NCBI GenBank assembly: GCA_002085385.1
Contig: NATO01000106.1
Location: 1 to 5,202, forward strand
Direction of reading: 5' to 3'
Length of the DNA stretch: 5,202 nucleotides
From: a candidate division Zixibacteria bacterium 4484_93
GTDB taxonomy: Bacteria > UBP14 > UBA6098 > 4484-93
The translations under genes were made by a program, and so were the position numbers. Shown in pieces: positions 4,751 through 5,202 of the stretch; position 1 is the first letter of the stretch; each line of letters opens with the position of its first letter. The notes under the pieces were generated by a model. That model searched no databases, had not been told where the DNA came from, and saw only the letters and a list, made by a program, of their open reading frames with translations.

Positions 4751-5202
4751 TGGCACAGAGAACAAAAATCTTCCGAAAAAGGTTGCTTCTTGTCTATCTG
4801 GTTATAATACTGATTGCAATACTCTTGAACTCCCTTGGAAAGGGAACCAAGAACAAGATTGCCTCCAGCTGCGTCTCGACAGTGTTTTATCCGTTTAAGT
4901 CTGGCTGGAGCATGATGAGGAATTTCAAGAACTATCGCGAGGAGAACCTACGGCTGAAACGGGAGCTGGCAAGCCTTCGTGTGGTAGTGGACAGGCTCTT
5001 GAAGTATGAGAAGGAGAATGAACGGCTCAAGAAAATCCTGAATTTCAAAGAGAAAAAAGGGGTATCTCTCCTTCTGGGTGAGATTGTTGGGCGCGGGGTT
5101 CCCCGATATTCGGGCAGCGCCGTCGTCAATGTGGGCACAAAAGATGGGGTTGCAAAAAACCTTCCGGCAGTTGTTCCAGAAGGACTTGTAGGAAAAGTTG
5201 TG
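4750..5202 (+). CDS. mreC: Rod shape-determining protein MreC, N-terminal part (3' truncated)
   Basis: The frame runs open to the right edge and gives the first 151 residues. They show MreC layout: a short basic cytoplasmic tail (1-11, RTKIFRKR), one membrane helix (about 12-27), a periplasmic linker 'VSTVFYPFKSGWSMM' (42-56), a coiled coil (about 57-100, with ENLRLKRELASLR and YEKENERLKKIL), then the first beta domain with 'LLGEIVGRGV' (108-117), 'AVVNVGTKDGVAKNLPAVV' (124-142) and 'EGLVGKVV' (144-151). Family members are about 270-350 residues, so roughly half is present. MreC bridges MreB/MreD and the PBP2-RodA synthase to direct side-wall growth. Its ATG overlaps the previous stop (TGATG) and no Shine-Dalgarno sits at normal distance; AGGAGGT at 4719-4725 is 24 bases away, and an in-frame TGA at 4729-4731 excludes a longer start apart from the adjacent TTG at 4747. 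Translation is therefore probably coupled. mreB does not precede it here. Confidence 0.92.
   Translation, partial: MAQRTKIFRKRLLLVYLVIILIAILLNSLGKGTKNKIASSCVSTVFYPFKSGWSMMRNFKNYREENLRLKRELASLRVVVDRLLKYEKENERLKKILNFKEKKGVSLLLGEIVGRGVPRYSGSAVVNVGTKDGVAKNLPAVVPEGLVGKVV

Noticed and set aside
1..5202. CRISPR array, tRNA or rRNA genes, transposase or phage genes
   Set aside because: No regularly spaced repeats, cloverleaf-type sequence, transposase motifs or terminal inverted repeats were seen; the window is almost wholly protein-coding.

Overview
The window looks like chromosomal DNA of an uncultured or little-studied bacterium with a rod-type envelope. Evidence is a bacterial acetyl-CoA carboxylase alpha subunit, the start of the cell-shape protein MreC, and lipid-linked sugar enzymes. 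Base composition is moderate, and the genes use many AGG/AGA arginine and ATA isoleucine codons. Strong GGAGG-type ribosome sites fit a Shine-Dalgarno-using bacterium. The phylum cannot be settled from the sequence. All eight genes are on the + strand and packing is very tight: apart from an 11-base gap before the second glycosyltransferase-type gene, the only real gap is about 70 bases.

Positions 1-3096 form a glycoconjugate block. It holds the 3' end of a YfhO-like multi-membrane-span glycosyltransferase, a UbiA-family enzyme resembling polyprenyl-phosphate phosphoribosyltransferase, a polyprenol-phosphate mannose synthase-like GT2 enzyme, and a second GT2 enzyme of the rhamnosyltransferase-like type. 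Two of these would load sugars on to a lipid carrier, the YfhO-like protein could use such a carrier sugar outside the membrane, and the last GT2 would act on a cytoplasmic acceptor. This block plausibly builds or decorates a surface glycan or glycoprotein.

Positions 3097-3166 are the one intergenic stretch. It has a reasonable sigma70-type promoter, a strong ribosome site, and one copy of a short palindromic repeat whose second copy lies exactly 50 bases downstream, inside accA.

Positions 3167-5202 form a second operon-like block: accA; a 57-residue Trm112/YcaR-like zinc-knuckle protein that starts inside the end of accA; a free-standing PTS EIIA (fructose/mannitol or PtsN type) protein; and the first 151 codons of mreC, cut by the window edge. 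The block links fatty-acid synthesis, a possible methyltransferase partner, a phosphotransfer regulator and cell-wall elongation. That the arrangement reflects co-regulation is inference. Nothing here is clearly a wholly new system. The most notable points are the lipid-linked pentose/hexose donor module, the repeat pair at the accA start, the hidden overlapping Trm112 gene and the lone EIIA next to mreC.
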